Assembly: GCA_013306675.1 (NCBI GenBank)
Contig: JABLUY010000154.1
Coordinates: 29,089-93,088, forward strand
Source: Thraustochytrium sp. TN22
Lineage: Eukaryota > Sar > Bigyra > Thraustochytrida > Thraustochytriidae
Length of the DNA: 64,000 nucleotides
Direction: 5' to 3'
Shown piece by piece: positions 18,616-28,041 of the stretch. The number at the start of each line of letters is the position of its first letter. The stretch's first letter is position 1. Both the position numbers and the translations under genes were made by a program. Below the pieces are notes generated by a model that saw only the letters and a program-made list of their open reading frames with translations, was not told the origin of the DNA and searched no databases.

Positions 18616-19176
18616 ATGGCGCCGCTCATGAGCGGGGACGACGACGAGCAGGCGCCCGCGTGGACGGCGCCGAGCCTGGCGGTGAATGTGGCGCGCGAGC
18701 GGTACCCGTTCTGCATCGTGTGGACGCCCATTCCGTGCTTGACGACGCTCCTGCCGTTCGTGGGCCACATGGGCATCGCGGACTCGCGCGGCGTCACCTA
18801 TGACTTTGCAGGACCGTATACCATCACGGTGGACTCCCTCGCGTTCGGCCGCACAACGCGGTACCTGCAGTGCTTCACGCCGGAGCAGGCTGCCGACAAG
18901 GGGCTCGTCAAGGCCTGGGACGACGCCATCCAGGCCGCTTGCCTGGTCTACTCGGGCCGCATGCACAATCTCTTTTGCGACAACTGCCACAGCCACGTCG
19001 CGAACGCGCTTAACCGGATCCACTTCAAGGGCACGGACAAGTGGAACATGGTTTGGCTGGCCGCCTGGATGTTTTTCGCCGGCACCTTTGTCTCCATGGG
19101 CCGCTTTCTGTGGTCTGTCCTGCCCAGCCTCATCCTCTATGGCGTTGTGTTGATGGTTGTTTCGCTCTCGCACTGA
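18616..19176 (+). CDS. RTE1/TMEM222 family membrane protein (DUF778)
   Basis: 186 residues from ATG 18616. The family includes plant REVERSION-TO-ETHYLENE SENSITIVITY 1 and animal TMEM222, which sit in ER/Golgi membranes. Signature blocks: RYPFCIVWTPIPCLTTLLPF, GHMGI, YDFAGPYTI, FGRTTRYLQC, and the CDNCHSHVANALN motif with its Cys/His cluster. Two hydrophobic helices lie at the C-terminus (about 138-158 and 164-183). Length is normal for the family. In plants RTE1 supports an ethylene receptor; a more general membrane-protein maturation role is likely here, which is inference. Confidence 0.93.
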   Translation: MAPLMSGDDDEQAPAWTAPSLAVNVARERYPFCIVWTPIPCLTTLLPFVGHMGIADSRGVTYDFAGPYTITVDSLAFGRTTRYLQCFTPEQAADKGLVKAWDDAIQAACLVYSGRMHNLFCDNCHSHVANALNRIHFKGTDKWNMVWLAAWMFFAGTFVSMGRFLWSVLPSLILYGVVLMVVSLSH

Positions 19177-19374
19177 TGTGCCGAGCGAGCGAGCGAGAGA
19201 GAGAGAGACAGAGAGAGAAGAGAGAGAGAGAAGAGATACGCCCATTTTTACAGATAGCGAGATGGAGGGACAGAGCGAGAGCCCGCCACACCCGACCATT
19301 TGCGACCTGGAGCAGCTAGTCATGCTCGCTCGCTCGCTCGCTCTCTTCTCTCTCTCTCTTCTCTCTCTCTTCTT

Positions 19375-19440
<66 letters not shown>

Positions 19441-19552
19441 TTCCTCTCTCTCTTTCCTCTCTCTCTCTCTCTCTCTTCGACACCCTGTTCGTTTGATTTG
19501 AATGAAGGAATGATCTTTGCGACAAGAGAAAAAGATGCTTCGTAAAGGGGAC
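19177..19552. repeat. GA and CT microsatellites between convergent genes
   Basis: A GA-rich tract (about 19184-19236) is followed by a long CT tract with interruptions (about 19322-19475), roughly 150 bases of near-pure pyrimidine. The two tracts are complementary in composition and could pair. They sit in the 3' flanks of the convergent TMEM222-like and LRRC72-like genes. Confidence 0.9.
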
Positions 19553-21169
19553 CTACAAGCGCTGAAAGAAAAGCTGGAGCGAGTTGGTAGACTTGCGCTG
19601 GTCCGCAATGGCGCCGCGGAATCGGTCGGCGCGAGCGTCCGAGATACCAAACCTGCGGCGTGCCTTACTGTCAGCAGTACCGGCAGCAGACGTGGCGCGG
19701 TCTTGGTCGCCGCTGTAGCAATACATTCTAAATTCGTCGCAGCGCTGCTCAGGGCGCGACCCCTCGGCAGCCGCGCTGCTCGGTGCTCCGCTCACGGCAA
19801 CCTTGGCCTCGACGTCGTCACGACTCTCGTCGCGCATCCGCTCCAGCTCTGCGCGAAGGCGGTAGCCGCGCGCGGCGTGCGTGAGCACTGTGCGCTGCAA
19901 ATCAGCCGCCGCGTCAGGCGCCTCCGCCGCGGTACCGCCACCCAGTGTCTGGAACTTCTTGTGCGCCGTCTCCGCGAGCTCAAAGAGCTGGTTGGACTTG
20001 CTCTCGTACCGCTCCGGCGCCCAGCGCACCCAGTCTGCAAGAAGGAGTTCGCGCGTAACAACGTCCGCCGTGTACTGGCGCGCCCGCACGACAGCCTCCT
20101 CGTCGTCCTCATCCATGTCGTCTCCGTCCGCACCTTCGTCGTGGCCCTGCGCCGCGTCCGGAAAGTCCCTCGCGAGCACCTTGAGGAAGGAGCGCACGCC
20201 GAGCCGTAACGTGCGGCCCAAGGCGTCCTCCGCATGCGCGACGAGCGAGTCGACTTGCTCGTAGGCCCACGCATCGACGCCTTGGGGCGCCGCCTCGTCG
20301 AGGGCCCGCGCCAGCTCGCACCGCTGCCACTCGCCGAGCTGGGCCTCGCCGCGCGCCGCGCGCTCCTTGTGCGGGCCCCCCGACCGCGAGACAGCCTCGT
20401 CGCGGTTCGGAGCGGCGAACGCCGGCGCAAGGGCAGCCTGCGCCTTTTGCTCTCGCGCACGCAGCACGGCGCTCACCTCAGCGAGGAGCAGCAGCGTACA
20501 GGGCGAGAGCTCGCCAACGAGCTCCTCAGGCGCGCGCTGGCGCACCTCTCGCGTGAGCCGGTTGAGCTCGCGTCGCTGGTCCTCGGACAGCGTCTTGCTG
20601 CCGAACATGAGCTTGGCCTGCGCGCGCTCCTCAGGCTTGACGCGCTGCCGGTCGAGGACGTGCAGCGTCGCCGGCATGGCGTTAATGACGCGGAGCCTGT
20701 AGTTGTCTTCCTGCGCGATCGGGTTGCCGAAGAGGTCCAGCGCGCGCAGGTGTTTGAGCTTGGCGAGCGTTTGCAGGCACTTGTCCAGGTTGGTCAGGCG
20801 GTTGTTGAAGAGGTGCAGGTTTTCAAGGAACTTAAAGCGTGCGCATGCAGTCACGGACTGCAGCTGGTTGTTTTGCGCGTACAGGTTCTTGAGCCGAAAG
20901 TTGTTCTCCAGGTGCGACAGCCGCTGCAGGTCATTGTTGTTCACCCAGAGCACCTCCAGGTTCACGAACCGCTCGAAGCCGCGCAGCTCCTCGATGCTCT
21001 TGTGCGCCAGATACAGCTCCGTGCACTGTTTCACGTACTTGGCATTGTTCACTGCCAGCTCCGCCGCTGGATCCGCGTACACCGTCTGCTGTTGCGCCTG
21101 CGTCTGCATTTGCGCGTGCCCGCCCGCCGCGGACCCGCTCGGCGGCCGTGCCGCGCGCGTCTCGCCCAT
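19553..21169 (-). CDS. Leucine-rich repeat protein, LRRC72-like
   Basis: 538 residues from ATG 21169. After a Gln/Ala-rich N-terminus, residues about 45-180 carry five or so SDS22-type LRRs (CTELYLAHKSI, LEVLWVNNNDL, LKNLYAQNNQL, LENLHLFNNRL, LRALDLFGNPI) and an LRR cap with NYRLRVINAMPATLHVLDRQ and VKPEER. This order and the cap match LRRC72/LRRC9-type proteins, often associated with cilia or flagella. The remaining 350 residues are charged and helical. A flagellar role is inference from family. Divergent from the ankyrin gene, with about 375 bp between starts. Confidence 0.82.
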   Translation of the reverse strand: MGETRAARPPSGSAAGGHAQMQTQAQQQTVYADPAAELAVNNAKYVKQCTELYLAHKSIEELRGFERFVNLEVLWVNNNDLQRLSHLENNFRLKNLYAQNNQLQSVTACARFKFLENLHLFNNRLTNLDKCLQTLAKLKHLRALDLFGNPIAQEDNYRLRVINAMPATLHVLDRQRVKPEERAQAKLMFGSKTLSEDQRRELNRLTREVRQRAPEELVGELSPCTLLLLAEVSAVLRAREQKAQAALAPAFAAPNRDEAVSRSGGPHKERAARGEAQLGEWQRCELARALDEAAPQGVDAWAYEQVDSLVAHAEDALGRTLRLGVRSFLKVLARDFPDAAQGHDEGADGDDMDEDDEEAVVRARQYTADVVTRELLLADWVRWAPERYESKSNQLFELAETAHKKFQTLGGGTAAEAPDAAADLQRTVLTHAARGYRLRAELERMRDESRDDVEAKVAVSGAPSSAAAEGSRPEQRCDEFRMYCYSGDQDRATSAAGTADSKARRRFGISDARADRFRGAIADQRKSTNSLQLFFQRL

Positions 21170-21544
21170 GCTGCTGATGTTCGCGTTTTACGCACGCGTG
21201 CGGCGCATGCACTCACTGTCAGTCTGCGCTGCACGCACCCACGCCGGCGCACTGGCAGCTTGGCCAACTAGGATTCGGAGCGCGCGCCGCGTGAGTCAGC
21301 AGGGACCGCGGTGGCGCCCGCCCTCACTGTCGGCGCCCTCTCAGGCGCCCTCGGGCTCAGCCTTGCGTTCTCAGCCTGAGGTTGTGATCCCCACATGTGG
21401 TTTTTCCCTCCTCGGCCGGAGAACGCGCAACGGACTTGCCGCGCACGTGCGCGTGGACTTGGCAAGCTGAGAGCTCGGACAGGACAGAGGCCTGGGCGCA
21501 GGACAAAAGAGCGCAAGCGCGCAAGCGTGCAAGCATAAAACACC
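21170..21544. promoter_or_regulatory. Divergent promoter, LRRC72-like and ankyrin genes
   Basis: About 375 bases shared by two divergent genes. It contains one exact copy (21212-21222) and one single-mismatch copy (21323-21333) of the recurrent 11-bp motif CTCACTGTCAG. There is an AT-rich block gcataaaaca just before the ankyrin gene start. Confidence 0.55.
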
Positions 21545-22765
21545 ATGGACACGCTCTCAACGCGCGACGAGGGTTGCGTGCGCGACGCCGCCGGCCGCTG
21601 CGCCTGCCTTCTCTCCAGGGTTTGGGGCGCGGCTGGCACAGCCGGCGGCGCGTTGTCCTGGGAGGAGAGCAAGAGCCCGACCGAGGCCTACGAGGACGAT
21701 GCGGACAGCCTCCTCTGCGGCGGCCGTGCCGGCCACGCGCGCGACGAGGGCGACGTGGAGCGGCTAGAATCGGATGTGAGCGAGGCGTCCGTCATGGAGG
21801 GCTGGCCCACCGCGCTGCGAGACGAAGAGTACCGCCTTGCCGCGGCGCTCCTGGCTGCCGTGGAGGAGGGAGACGTCGATGGCCTCGACGCCGCGCTCAA
21901 TACGTACGCCGAGCGCTGGCCTGATCACCCGCACAGGTTGCTTAATGTCCGGCGTGTCGAGCAGCGCAGCGAGTTCCCGCTTGCCGTGGCGGCTAGCTTG
22001 GGCGACACCAACGTCATGCGGGTACTCGTCGACCGGGGCTGCTGCCTCGCATGTCAGACTTCGTTGAATGAAAGCGCGTTGCACATGGCGGCGGTGGCAG
22101 GGAACGTGTCGGCCGTGGAGCTTCTGTTGGACAAGGGGCTCGCAGAATTTCTCTATGTTCCGTCTGCGGCGGGTCACGACCTGCTCATCGACCAGGTCAT
22201 GGACGAGCTTGTGCACCACTGCTCGGAAGACACAGACAGCGAGGCCTCGGCAAAACGCCGCGCGCTGGATGCTGTCGCCCTGCGTCTGGCCGAGGTCGGC
22301 CCGGCCTGCTCCCATCTGGACGCCGCCACGCTCGACAGGATACGGCCCTGGCTCTCCGCGGAGCTCTGCGACTATGCGGACGGCTGGCTGCTGCGCACCA
22401 GCTTCGTCGACACAGCTGCTGCGAGCGATGGGAACGACCGAGGAGTCGCCGCGGACGATCAGCGATCCACCGAGGGTGAGAGTGGTGCTCCTCCCGGCTT
22501 GCCCCAAGGTGCATTCGACGAGCCCCAGGCTGCGGAGCTGCGCGTGGCGATCCCGCGCCACGCGCCGCCGGGAGGTGCTTCGCGCAGCCTCTCTCCGCGC
22601 AAGCGCTACAGTGGGCCGCACCACCGCCTCGTACCCTCGAGCGCCGAGGCGCTCGCCAAGGCAGGACGCCGTGACGAGCCTTGCGAGACTGTGCCGCCGC
22701 ACAGGAACACCAACTTGAACGAGGCCCGATCGGCCCAGCCTGTGCGCGCGCTGCCAGGACTGTAA
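21545..22765 (+). CDS. Ankyrin-repeat protein
   Basis: 406 residues from ATG 21545, in the context caccATGg. Two to three ankyrin repeats occupy residues about 95-200: DEEYRLAAALLAAVEEGDVDGL, FPLAVAASLGDTNVMRVLVDRG and SALHMAAVAGNVSAVELLLDKG contain the expected A-A--G---V---L---G pattern. The downstream 100 residues are helical, and the last 120 are low complexity and Ser/Pro/Arg-rich. Ankyrin repeats mediate protein binding; the partner is unknown. Nothing indicates an enzymatic domain. Confidence 0.8.
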   Translation: MDTLSTRDEGCVRDAAGRCACLLSRVWGAAGTAGGALSWEESKSPTEAYEDDADSLLCGGRAGHARDEGDVERLESDVSEASVMEGWPTALRDEEYRLAAALLAAVEEGDVDGLDAALNTYAERWPDHPHRLLNVRRVEQRSEFPLAVAASLGDTNVMRVLVDRGCCLACQTSLNESALHMAAVAGNVSAVELLLDKGLAEFLYVPSAAGHDLLIDQVMDELVHHCSEDTDSEASAKRRALDAVALRLAEVGPACSHLDAATLDRIRPWLSAELCDYADGWLLRTSFVDTAAASDGNDRGVAADDQRSTEGESGAPPGLPQGAFDEPQAAELRVAIPRHAPPGGASRSLSPRKRYSGPHHRLVPSSAEALAKAGRRDEPCETVPPHRNTNLNEARSAQPVRALPGL

Positions 22766-22918
22766 ATGTAAAAGAAAGAAAGGCGGTATTTGACTGTGAG
22801 TTGGAGCAGGCAGGGCAACGCCGCATCCTTCGCATCAACTAAAACTATCCAGTCCCTGGAAGGGCATCTTTGTTCATCAGCAAAGGTTACAATGCTCCGG
22901 ACGAGCAGAGACTGCTCG

Positions 22919-24133
22919 CTAGTCCGGGTGCGGCGTCTGCGGCCTCTCAAAGTTCTCGCCCTGGAGCGCAGAAGCCGACTCCGCCAGGACGCGGTCTGCC
23001 TCGGGCTTGAGCACGTGGAAGGAGCAGACGAGGTCGGCATCGACGAGCATCATGGCGCCGGCATTGTCGAACTGGTTGCAGTAGTTGACGGCGGAGAAGA
23101 CGGTGACGAGCTTGCGCGAGCCGCGCGGGAAGAACTCAAAGCCCTCTGCGACGACCTGGTGCGCGCGCACGATGATGTCAACGTCGAAGGCGTCGAGAAA
23201 GGCGTCGACGATCTGCTCCCCAAAGCAGTAGGAGACGCCGCGGTCGCTCGGCATCCACACCTGCGAGTCGCGCGTGGGGTCCGACCAGAGAAGGTCGCAG
23301 AGCAGCCCCTCGATGGGCACGTCGGAGGGACGTGGAATGGCGTTGATGTCGCGCAACGAGATGAGGTCCGGACTGAGGCCGCCATGCGTGGCGAAGATGC
23401 GGTCATTGATGAGCGCCGCAAGCGGCAGCGCGCGGAAGACCGCGTTCACGGCGCGCCAGCATGAGCTATCGTACTTGGTCTCGCACTCGTCCCAGAAGCC
23501 GTAGAGCCGCGAGATGGTGGCGCACTCGTGGTTGCCCTTGAGCATGTAGATCTTGTCCGGGTACTTGATCTTGTACGCGAGCAGCAAGATGGTGGTCTCG
23601 ACGCCGTTGCGTCCGCGGTCCACGTAGTCGCCCAGAAACAGGTACTGCGTGGCGGGCGGGAAGCCGCCAATCTCAAAGTAGCGCAGGAGGTCCAGGAACT
23701 GACCGTGGATGTCGCCGACGATGTTGATGGGCGCCTGCAATTTGAGCAGGCCGTCCTCCTGCATGAACATGGCCTCGGCGCGCGAGCAGATCTGGTAGAT
23801 ATCGCCCAGCGGAAGCAGCGCGTTGATCTCGTTCGCGCGGTTCACGTCGAGCGCCTGCAGCAGCGTGCGGATGGCATTGTCCACGATCCGCGTCTCATCC
23901 TCCGTCAGCGGCGGCAGCGGCGGCAGCAGCGGGCTGTCTCGGTCGCCGTTCGCCGCGCCCGGCTCGGCCGTCGCCGTTGCCGTCGCCGTTGCCGTCGCCG
24001 CCGCGCCCGCCTCGGCCTCGGCCTTGAGCGCCTCGCCGTCCAGGCCCGGCGCCGACTCCGCCACGTCGGCGCGCGCTGTCGGGTTCGGCGCGCCGGCCGC
24101 TGCGTCCGCTGCCGCGCGCGACACCTCGTCCAT
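22919..24133 (-). CDS. Serine/threonine protein phosphatase PP1 catalytic subunit-like
   Basis: 404 residues from ATG 24133; the frame extends 44 codons further to a GTG, which I reject. Residues 1-95 are an Ala/Glu-rich extension with an (Ala-Thr)n run. The PPP catalytic core has the metal and catalytic motifs GDIHGQ (about 138), GDYVDRG (about 168), GNHE (about 198), and HGG. The PP1-type segments ECATISRLYGFWDEC, DRGVSYCFG and RAHQVV, with CSFHVLKP near the end, identify PP1. One deviation: the usual SAPNYCGEFDNAG loop reads SAVNYCNQFDNAG here, near the toxin-binding beta12-beta13 loop. The N-terminal extension is longer than in classical PP1 and resembles PPZ-like isoforms. Confidence 0.93.
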   Translation of the reverse strand: MDEVSRAAADAAAGAPNPTARADVAESAPGLDGEALKAEAEAGAAATATATATATAEPGAANGDRDSPLLPPLPPLTEDETRIVDNAIRTLLQALDVNRANEINALLPLGDIYQICSRAEAMFMQEDGLLKLQAPINIVGDIHGQFLDLLRYFEIGGFPPATQYLFLGDYVDRGRNGVETTILLLAYKIKYPDKIYMLKGNHECATISRLYGFWDECETKYDSSCWRAVNAVFRALPLAALINDRIFATHGGLSPDLISLRDINAIPRPSDVPIEGLLCDLLWSDPTRDSQVWMPSDRGVSYCFGEQIVDAFLDAFDVDIIVRAHQVVAEGFEFFPRGSRKLVTVFSAVNYCNQFDNAGAMMLVDADLVCSFHVLKPEADRVLAESASALQGENFERPQTPHPD

Positions 24134-24796
24134 TGCGCCGCGTCCGCGCCGCGCCGCCCGGCGCCGCCCTGGAGCCCTCCTGCCCGCGCGGGCGCCGAGA
24201 TCAGGCTTTGATTCCTTGATTAGATTTGACTTGATGAGTGAGTTTTTTTGCCCCAGGCGCGCCACCGTGCACGACTACCACCAGCACCATCGTACCGCGA
24301 TAACTTACCTCTACTCCTCCTCCGAGTCCTCCGTTCGGGCGGCTTCAGCAGCATTTGCTTCAGCTGGATTACGAGAGTTAGATGTAGCGCGTGATCTCCG
24401 TCCACGGCGCCGCGCTCGAGCTCAATTTCACGCTCCAGTTTGCGCCTTCGAAGTCTGAATGGTGAGGCGACAAAGGCTTGACGACAAGGCGCAGCGGCGA
24501 ACGTGCGAGCGCGATGTCGACGACAGCGGTTCCGCTGGCACTTCACCTTTGCGTCACTTGCCACGCGCCATGCCATGACGTGGGAAAAGAGAATCATAGG
24601 TGCATGCATCTTGGTCTGCCAAATCTGTGCTCTCTGCGTTTCCGGCGGACGAAGCTTGGCCTCGAGCTGCGCAAACGAAGAAGGTCCCGGATGAATCAAC
24701 GTGAACAAAAGACTGACTTTCTAGCTCTACTAGCTCTAGCTAGAGAGCCAGTAGAGCATCAGAGCTCGTTCTCTGGCGCGTGGCTACGCATGCACT

Positions 24797-25129
24797 TTAA
24801 CCATCTTCGCTGGCCTCGTCCTTGCTTTTGAGCAAGTACGGCCCAAGCAAAGGGGCATGAGTACGGAGCGCCTGGCAGAGTGCACGAAGAACAGCAGTTC
24901 GGGCGGTCTGAATGCCGATCTTCTGATTCTTGAAGCCCCGCGGGCCAGCCTGGGCGACCGGGGCAGGTGGACCTGCTGCCAGGTTGCCACTGGTGGACTT
25001 GCCCTTGCGCAGGCCTCGCTGGCGTGAGAGCTGGATGTAGCAGCGGAGCTCCTGGGCCTGCTGTACGAGGTCTTTGATGGTGTTTTGCTGCGAGGCAATG
25101 GTCTCGTTGAGCTCAAGTTCTTCGCACAT
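24797..25129 (-). CDS. Small hypothetical helical protein
   Basis: 110 residues from ATG 25129 to TAA. The frame runs upstream only to a GTG. Residues 1-40 form an amphipathic helix (CEELELNETIASQQNTIKDL, then VQQAQELRCYIQLS), probably a coiled coil. A basic Gly/Ser/Pro linker follows, then a second helix (ARTAVLRALCQALR) and an acidic end. Codon use matches the real genes, with mostly G/C third positions. No family recognised. The start could lie in an upstream exon. Confidence 0.45.
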   Translation of the reverse strand: MCEELELNETIASQQNTIKDLVQQAQELRCYIQLSRQRGLRKGKSTSGNLAAGPPAPVAQAGPRGFKNQKIGIQTARTAVLRALCQALRTHAPLLGPYLLKSKDEASEDG

Positions 25130-25207
25130 CGCGTGGCAGAGCTCATCACGCAAGCCAGGGCTGGCGAGGCATGCACGTGTCAGGTTTCGGCTCTCTCGCA
25201 ATCCCAC

Positions 25208-25470
25208 TCGACGAACTCACTAGAACTCAAAGATCGTCAGCTTGCACAGCGGGCTCTTGAGCGCCGTGACCAGCCCACTTGAGCCAACCGGGCCGATGTC
25301 GTTGTTCCGGAGACTTCAACGAATCGTCAGCGAGCGAGCTGAGCATGTCATGAACTGGCTCGCGGCGGACTTGCGGATCACGTCCTCCATGTTGACGCGC
25401 TCCAGGGCCAGGTTTGCTGCTCGGCCCGTGGTTAGGCGCCGCGGTCAGCCTTTTAGCCTCCTCAACCTCG
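25208..25470 (-). pseudogene. LRR-like fragment with an in-frame stop
   Basis: Read on the minus strand in one frame, this segment gives NLALERVNMEDVIRKSA, then a TGA, then SLRNNDIGPVGSSGLVTAL and KSPLCKLTIFEF before TAG. The second part fits an RI-type leucine-rich repeat (LxxNDIGxxGxxxLxxAL). No intron with good signals removes the stop while keeping the frame. It may be a decayed gene end or part of an unrecognised spliced gene. Confidence 0.3.
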
Positions 25471-26217
25471 TCCGTGGTGCCAGTGCAGCCTGCTCGTGTC
25501 AGTCAGGCATTTCCGCTCACGGCCGCGGGGCGAGCGACATGAGCGGCGAGCTCGGCCGCGAGAGCGAGGAGCCCGCCGTGGACGCGCTGCGTGCGCTGCA
25601 CACAAAGTACTCCCAGCTCGTCCCCGGCCTATGCTGCCCGCGGCGATGCGATCGTTGCAAGCGTCGCGGAGCGTTGCGGCCCTTGCCTTCGTCGCCTCCA
25701 TCGTCAACCCGCGCGTGTGCGCGGCGCGCGCTCGCTCGCGCTGGAAGACTGACAGTGAAGCCAACGCGAGGCGAGGGAGGGAGGGAGCCTCAACAACTAA
25801 GCTAACTTGTTCATTCTGCGCGCAGCGGCGCTAGCGAAGTTAGCATCGCTTTGCATCGCTCTGCATCGCTCTGCATCGCTTTGTATCCCTTTGCGTCACT
25901 TTGCAGCGCCTTGCAGCGCCTTACAGCGCAAGATTGATTCCGGATTCCGCCTTGGTCGGTGCCACGTGTACTTTGACTGCCTGCCTGAGCCGGAGCTCGA
26001 TTTATAACAAAATAACAGTCGTCGGCCAGCAGCAGGCAGGCAGATCAAGAACGAGCGCGCAACCAACCTCCCCGCGGCGGACGGTCGGTCGCGCGCGGCG
26101 GCGGCAGAGCGGGAGCGGCGCGGAGGTCGGGCCAGGGTCGCGAGGCGAGCGCGAGCGCGAGCGCGGGCGCGGGCGCGGGCGCAGGGTGGATCGATCGAGG
26201 ATATCGCGAGCAAGAGG

Positions 26218-28041
26218 ATGGCGTCCTTCGCGGCGGCCGGGGTGAACTGCTTCGCGCCCAACCCGCTGCCGGAGCGCGGCGTGAGCTTCCCGATCAACGC
26301 GAGCCCGGATGGCGTGTACGTGGCGTACGGCGCGGGCAACTCGGTGGTGATCCGCGAGGTGGCGGCGCCGCGCGAGGTGCAGGTGCTGGTGGGCCACCGC
26401 AAGAAGGTGACGGTGGTCAAGTTCTCGCTGGACGGCCGCCTGGTGGCGTCCGGCGACGAGTCGGGCGTGCTGCGCGTGTGGGACACGAGCAGTCTGGACT
26501 GCAAGAAGGAGCTGCCGTGCATGGGCGGCCCCATTTACGACCTCGCCTTCGATGACACGGGCAAGCGCATGGCGGTCTGTGGCGACGGCCGCGGCACCAA
26601 CTCGCGTGTCTTCATGTGGGAGTCGGGCAGCCCGCAGGGCGAGCCGGCCGGCACGTCCAAGCGCGTGCTCTCGGTGGACATCCGCCCCACCAAGCCGAGC
26701 CGCCTGGCCACGGCCAGCGAGGACATGAAGGTGCGCCTGCACGAGGGCCCGCCGTACAAGTTCAGCTCGTCCTTCGAGGAGCACACCAACTTCGTGCAGT
26801 GCGTGCGCTACTCGCCGGACGGCGCCTTCCTGGCCACGTCCTCCAACGACAAGTGCATCTACATCCTCGACGCCGAGAACGGCGCTCTCGTGCACAAGCT
26901 GCCGGAGGAGCACAAGGGCTCCATCTACGCCATCTCCTGGTCGGCCGACAGCAAGATGCTTGCTTCGTCCTCCGGCGACAAGACCGTCAAGCTCTGGGAC
27001 GTCGAAGGCGCCTCGTGCGTCAGCACCGTCACCGTCGGCCGTGCCGTCGAGGACATGCAGGTCGGCTGCGCCTTTGCCGGCGAGCAGGTCATCTCGCTCA
27101 GCCTCAGCGGCGACCTCAACTACATTGACTTCTCCTCCGGCTCCGTGGGCCAGGTCATCCAGGCGCACGCCAGCATGCCGCTCAACCTGGCGCACGACTC
27201 GAGCGCCGGCTCGCCCGAGCTCTACGTGGGCACGGCGGATGGCGACGTGTTCGTCTACCACCCGGATGGCTCTGCCGAGCGCTTCGAGGGCGCCAAGCCC
27301 GGCGCCAACGACGGCCTCGTCGTCGTTGACGGCCAGCTCTACAGCGTCGGTCACGATGACGCCATGCGCTCCGTTGACCTTTCTGAGGGTGCCTTCAAGT
27401 TCAAGGCCGGCACCATGCCCACGGACACCACCCCTGTCGGCGTCAGCACCGGCTCCGCCGACCCGGCGCTGGCCGTCGTCGCCACGCACACCACGCTCTT
27501 CCTCGCGCGCGCCGGCCGCAAGGTGCACTCTCTCACCTTCTCCGGCTTTGAGGGCCTCTGCGTCGCCATGTCGCCCGACTGCTCCGAGTGCGTCGTCGGC
27601 GGCAACGACAAGGCTGGCCACGTTTTCGCCATCAACGGCGACAAGCTCGAAAACCCCGGCATCAAGCTCGAGGGCCTCCAGGGCTCCTGCACGGCCGCCA
27701 AGTACTCGCCCACCGGCGCCCACATCGCGCTCGGCGACGAGGTCAAGGAGGTCACCCTCTGGGACCGCGAGTCCCGCGAGTGCCTCATCAAGAACAAGTG
27801 GGTCTTCCACACCAGCTCCATCGTCTCCCTCGCCTTCTCGCCCTCCGGCCAGTTCGTCGCGTCCGGCTCCAACGACACCCAGGTCATCATCTGGAACGTC
27901 GACAAGAAGCTCGCCAAGACCAAGATCCCCGCCGCACACGCCTTTGGCGTCCTCTCCGTCGAGTGGCTCGACGAAGAGACCGTCGTCTCCGGCGGCCGCG
28001 ACTTTTGCATCCGCAAGTGGTCCCCCAAGCTTCCCAAGTAA
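26218..28041 (+). CDS. WDR1: Actin-interacting protein 1 (AIP1/WDR1)
   Basis: 607 residues from ATG 26218, the normal length for AIP1. It is a double seven-bladed WD40 propeller that works with cofilin to disassemble actin filaments. Visible repeats include VLVGHRKKVTVVKFSLDG, GVLRVWD, ASEDMKVRLHEGPPYKF, HTNFVQCVRYSPDGAFLAT, GDKTVKLWDV, and in the second propeller KYSPTGAHIALGDE, VSLAFSPSGQFVASGSND and GGRDFCIRKW at the end. The N-terminus (ERGVSFPINASPDG, YGAGNSVVIRE) is the classic AIP1 opening. No breaks. Confidence 0.96.
   Translation: MASFAAAGVNCFAPNPLPERGVSFPINASPDGVYVAYGAGNSVVIREVAAPREVQVLVGHRKKVTVVKFSLDGRLVASGDESGVLRVWDTSSLDCKKELPCMGGPIYDLAFDDTGKRMAVCGDGRGTNSRVFMWESGSPQGEPAGTSKRVLSVDIRPTKPSRLATASEDMKVRLHEGPPYKFSSSFEEHTNFVQCVRYSPDGAFLATSSNDKCIYILDAENGALVHKLPEEHKGSIYAISWSADSKMLASSSGDKTVKLWDVEGASCVSTVTVGRAVEDMQVGCAFAGEQVISLSLSGDLNYIDFSSGSVGQVIQAHASMPLNLAHDSSAGSPELYVGTADGDVFVYHPDGSAERFEGAKPGANDGLVVVDGQLYSVGHDDAMRSVDLSEGAFKFKAGTMPTDTTPVGVSTGSADPALAVVATHTTLFLARAGRKVHSLTFSGFEGLCVAMSPDCSECVVGGNDKAGHVFAINGDKLENPGIKLEGLQGSCTAAKYSPTGAHIALGDEVKEVTLWDRESRECLIKNKWVFHTSSIVSLAFSPSGQFVASGSNDTQVIIWNVDKKLAKTKIPAAHAFGVLSVEWLDEETVVSGGRDFCIRKWSPKLPK

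Larger units (their letters stand above)
24134..26217. other. Poorly resolved intergenic region
   Basis: About 2.1 kb between PP1 and AIP1. It holds one small minus-strand ORF (24797-25129), a minus-strand LRR-like fragment with an internal stop (25208-25470), and short stretches with coding-like codons around 24318-24460 and 25539-25660. There is also a run of decamer-like tgcatcgctc repeats (25846-25930). I cannot assemble a complete spliced gene from these. Confidence 0.5.

Noticed and set aside
24134-24265. 44-codon GTG-started extension of PP1
   Set aside because: Non-ATG start. ATG 24133 begins right where coding bias appears.
25807-26007. 66-codon plus-strand frame before AIP1
   Set aside because: Half of it is translation of the tgcatcgctc repeats, and no start or acceptor clearly serves it.
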